Below are positions 61,519 to 64,000 of a stretch of DNA of 64,000 nucleotides, piece after piece. This DNA is from Burkholderiales bacterium. GTDB taxonomy: Bacteria > Pseudomonadota > Gammaproteobacteria > Burkholderiales > Nitrosomonadaceae. The position numbers and the translations under genes are program-made. How positions within the stretch are numbered: the first letter of the stretch is position 1; each line of letters starts with the position of its first letter. The stretch spans positions 620,001 to 684,000 of the forward strand of contig JACKLR010000003.1 in the NCBI GenBank assembly GCA_024235795.1. The letters run 5' to 3'. Under the pieces are notes generated by a model. It was not told the origin of the DNA. It was given only the letters and a program-made list of their open reading frames with translations, and made no database searches.

Positions 61519-62889
61519 TTACGTTTTTGAAGGTCGTTTCCACCCGTTTATGCTGACTTGTTTAGATCGTGATAATGTCAGTTCATTTTCTGGAGTATCC
61601 TTGGTTATTGTTGAACCGGCACCTATTGTAGATCCAAACGAAATTTTTACGGGTGCAACAAGCTGTGTATCAGAACCAACAAAAACATTATCCTCGATAA
61701 TCGTTTGATGTTTATTTGCTCCATCATAATTACAGGTGATGGTACCCGCCCCTATATTTACATTTTGACCGATTGTCGTATCGCCAATATAACTTAGGTG
61801 ATTGACTTTGCTGCCTGCAGCAATTCGGCTTTTTTTTATCTCCACAAAGTTACCGATATGAACATTGTCAACAAGCTGAGTTTCCGGTCGTATTCTGGAA
61901 TAAGGTCCAATTTTGCAATTCGCACCTATGTTAGCATCTTCAATATGACTGAATGGATGTATGATTGTTCCATCAGAAACTGTAACGTTTTTTAAAATAC
62001 AATTGGCTTCGATTTTAACGCGATCTCCCAACGTGACAATACCATCAAATACACAATTAACGTCAATCTCAACATCGGTGCCGCATATCAATTCGCCTCG
62101 AACATCTATGCGGGAAGGGTCGTACAGCATTACACCCTCATCCAGTAGTTTATTTGCATAATCTTTCTGGTAAATCCGCTCCAGTTGGGCCAGTTGCTGC
62201 CTGCTATTGACGCCCAAAATTTCCCACTCATGAACCGATTCTGAAGATACAACGGAAACATCTTGATCGACCGCCATTTTAACAATATCAGTCAAATAAT
62301 ATTCCTGTTGGGCATTATTATTATCCAATCTTGGCAGCCATTCATGCAGATATGCATTAGGAATAACCATGATACCCGTATTGATTTCATTTATGGTTTT
62401 TTGCGGTTCTGTTGCATCTTTTTGCTCAACGATGCCCTTGATTGTATTCGTTTCGCTGTCACGAATAATTCTGCCATAACCATCTGGATTCTCGAGTACA
62501 GCGGTAAGAATACCGTAATTTTTATCGGATGCTACCTCAATGAGTCGGATCAGCGTTTCTAAGCTTATCAGCGGAACATCGCCGTACAGAACCAATGTCA
62601 TGCCCTCTTGACCTAAACAAGGTTGTGCTTGCAATAATGCATGTCCTGTTCCTAATTGGGGCGCTTGCACTACCCAATTTAAATCTGGGTCATGTATTGT
62701 ATCTTTAACGCATTCGCCACCATGACCAATAACGATACAAAGTTTGTCTGGGTTTAATTTTTTTGCCAAATTAACAACATGTGCCAGCATAGGCTTCCCA
62801 GCTAGTGGGTGCAGGACTTTCGGTAATGATGAGCGCATGCGTTTGCCTTTACCAGCAGCAAGAATAACTATACTCAGTTTAGATGCCAT
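61519..62889 (-). CDS. glmU: Bifunctional N-acetylglucosamine-1-phosphate uridyltransferase / acetyltransferase
   Basis: GlmU acetylates glucosamine-1-phosphate and joins it to UTP. The N-terminal pyrophosphorylase half has ILAAGKGKRMRSSLPKVLHPLAGKPM and the C-terminal left-handed beta-helix acyltransferase half has hexapeptide repeats and GTITCNYDG. I use ATG 62889 (MASKLSIVIL); the frame's upstream ATG adds five residues. glmU-glmS follows the atp operon as in many proteobacteria. Confidence 0.98.
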   Translation of the reverse strand: MASKLSIVILAAGKGKRMRSSLPKVLHPLAGKPMLAHVVNLAKKLNPDKLCIVIGHGGECVKDTIHDPDLNWVVQAPQLGTGHALLQAQPCLGQEGMTLVLYGDVPLISLETLIRLIEVASDKNYGILTAVLENPDGYGRIIRDSETNTIKGIVEQKDATEPQKTINEINTGIMVIPNAYLHEWLPRLDNNNAQQEYYLTDIVKMAVDQDVSVVSSESVHEWEILGVNSRQQLAQLERIYQKDYANKLLDEGVMLYDPSRIDVRGELICGTDVEIDVNCVFDGIVTLGDRVKIEANCILKNVTVSDGTIIHPFSHIEDANIGANCKIGPYSRIRPETQLVDNVHIGNFVEIKKSRIAAGSKVNHLSYIGDTTIGQNVNIGAGTITCNYDGANKHQTIIEDNVFVGSDTQLVAPVKISFGSTIGAGSTITKDTPENELTLSRSKQVSINGWKRPSKT

Positions 62890-63101
62890 TTGAAAATCAA
62901 CCAATTAAATAATTATATCCGATTCAACATGTTTTTTTTGATTGGCAAATCTAGACCAATCACGAAAATAAACACGCATATTGCCGTGCAAATATTACAA
63001 GATATTTTTTAATCGAATTTTTTCTAACAAAAAAGAATTATTTACTCGTGAATTCGTTCGTCAAAATTCAAAATCATAAAACATGATTCAATTAGCAATT
63101 A

Positions 63102-63130
63102 GAAAAAAAGGCGACATAAATATTGTCGCC
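63102..63130 (-). terminator. Intrinsic terminator of the atp operon
   Basis: GGCGACA (63110-63116) and TGTCGCC (63124-63130) form a 7-bp GC-rich stem. On the minus strand it is followed by seven T residues (63103-63109). It lies about 30 bp after the atpC stop. Confidence 0.88.
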
Positions 63131-63162
63131 CTTCTATTGACTGTTGAATACTGTACTAATGT

Positions 63163-63588
63163 CTAATGTCTGCGTTTTCTTAATTTTTCAATAGCAGCCA
63201 ATTGAGACACTGCTTCCATCAGTTCGGCTTGTGCTTTTGCATAATCGAGTTCCGAAGCCCGATCTTTTATCGCTTCTTCTGCAGCCCGTTTTGCTTCAAT
63301 CGCCTTGGCTTCGTCTAGATCATGACTTCGAATTGCCGTATCTGCAAGAATAGTCACCACATCCGGCTGAACTTCAAGCATTCCGCCAGATACGTAAACC
63401 AATTCCTCTTCTTTTAATTGTGCCTTGATTCGCACCATACCAGACTTAATTCTTGTTAGCATAGGTGTGTGTCGTGGATATATGCCCACTTCTCCCATTT
63501 GCGCAGGCGCAACCAGGAACTCTACTGGCCCTGAATAAATGGATTCTTCCGCACTTACGATATCCAGATGAAAAACTGTACCCATCAA
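63163..63588 (-). CDS. atpC: ATP synthase epsilon subunit
   Basis: Epsilon belongs to the central stalk of F1 and can inhibit ATP hydrolysis. The 141-residue protein has FHLDIVSAEESIYSGPVEFLVAPA, the GEVGIYPRHTPMLT segment and the C-terminal two-helix region. Two adjacent ATG codons could start it. It lies 10 bp after atpD. Confidence 0.96.
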   Translation of the reverse strand: MMGTVFHLDIVSAEESIYSGPVEFLVAPAQMGEVGIYPRHTPMLTRIKSGMVRIKAQLKEEELVYVSGGMLEVQPDVVTILADTAIRSHDLDEAKAIEAKRAAEEAIKDRASELDYAKAQAELMEAVSQLAAIEKLRKRRH

Positions 63589-63598
63589 TTTTTACTCT

Positions 63599-64000
63599 TT
63601 ATTGAATGCTTTTGGCTTTTTCTACTGCTTCCTCGATACCACCAACCATATAAAACGCTTGTTCTGGAAGGTCATCGTACTCACCGGTAACAATACCTTT
63701 AAATCCTTTAATGGTCTCCTTTAATGGTACATATTTTCCTGGTGATCCGGTAAATACTTCAGCCACGTTGAAGGGTTGAGAAAGGAATCTTTGAATCTTA
63801 CGCGCGCGACTCACAGCAAGTTTATCTTCCGCGGACAATTCGTCCATTCCTAGAATTGCAATAATGTCTCTTAATTCTTTATAACGCTGCAATGTTTGCT
63901 GAACTTCCCTTGCAGTTGTGTAATGTTCATCGCCAACAACTAGCGGATCAAGTTGTCTTGATGTGGAATCAAGCGGATCCACTGCCGGATAAATACCCAG
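63599..64000 (-). CDS. atpD: ATP synthase beta subunit, C-terminal part (cut by window edge)
   Basis: The beta subunit carries the catalytic sites of F1. The visible 133 residues begin inside the frame (LGIYPAVDPLDSTSR) and run to the stop, with ELRDIIAILGMDELSAEDK and FLSQPFNVAEVFTGSPGKYV. The gene starts to the right of the window. It is the 3' end of the atp operon with atpC. Confidence 0.97.
   Translation of the reverse strand: MGIYPAVDPLDSTSRQLDPLVVGDEHYTTAREVQQTLQRYKELRDIIAILGMDELSAEDKLAVSRARKIQRFLSQPFNVAEVFTGSPGKYVPLKETIKGFKGIVTGEYDDLPEQAFYMVGGIEEAVEKAKSIQ

Noticed and set aside
1..64000. CRISPR arrays, tRNA and rRNA genes
   Set aside because: I looked for regularly spaced direct repeats and for the TTCGA-loop signatures and found none that fit; a dedicated tRNA scan could still find one.

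Overview
The window looks like a chromosomal segment of an ammonia-oxidising betaproteobacterium close to Nitrosomonas. Two observations point there. The left edge cuts into the start of a hydroxylamine oxidoreductase gene (hao): signal peptide, the family N-terminus, then a first CxxCH haem motif. At 14.6 kb there is an Rh50-type ammonia channel of the kind known from Nitrosomonas. The housekeeping order (carAB-greA-yhbY-rlmE-ftsH-folP-glmM, ruvCAB-yebC, glmS-glmU-atpC-atpD) also fits a betaproteobacterium. I saw no tRNA or rRNA gene, CRISPR array or complete insertion sequence.

Layout. 0-2.8 kb: hao 5' end, a histidine-rich anchored exported protein and a PstS-like protein. 2.9-13.6 kb: glmM, folP, ftsH, rlmE/yhbY, greA, carB, carA. 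13.7-16 kb: a Mut7-C RNase-fold protein and the Rh50 channel. 16-21.9 kb: an AT-rich accessory stretch with a tiny acidic gene, a decayed IS4-type transposase, a sulfotransferase, a polysaccharide deacetylase, a formyltransferase and a small lipoprotein. 21.9-30.6 kb: SLC13 permease, Ahr-like dehydrogenase, folB, plsY, an iron-type dehydrogenase coupled to a small monooxygenase, a folX / short folK pair, a CBS protein and a DUF2780 lipoprotein. 30.7-43.6 kb: a 1100-residue DUF748 protein, FKBP, ybaN, a complete Mrp-type Na+/H+ antiporter operon broken by a 141-bp MITE, a CDF transporter, an NTF2-fold protein and yaaA.

43.6-56 kb holds the most unusual content: a CHASE2 class III adenylate cyclase, then two paralogous ~1100-residue outer-membrane proteins (FecR domain, TPR scaffold, C-terminal beta-barrel). 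Each is followed after 12-13 bp by a different small gene, and between the two units sit two tandem paralogous acidic proteins of no recognised family. A CRP-like palindrome (TGTGA-N6-TCACA type) lies about 210 bp upstream of each barrel gene. I propose, as inference, a duplicated cAMP-controlled envelope export or display module with a conserved scaffold and diversified barrels and partners.

56-64 kb returns to core genes: a small membrane-anchored protein, ruvB, ruvA, ruvC, yebC, glmS, glmU, atpC and the 3' part of atpD, which runs off the right edge.
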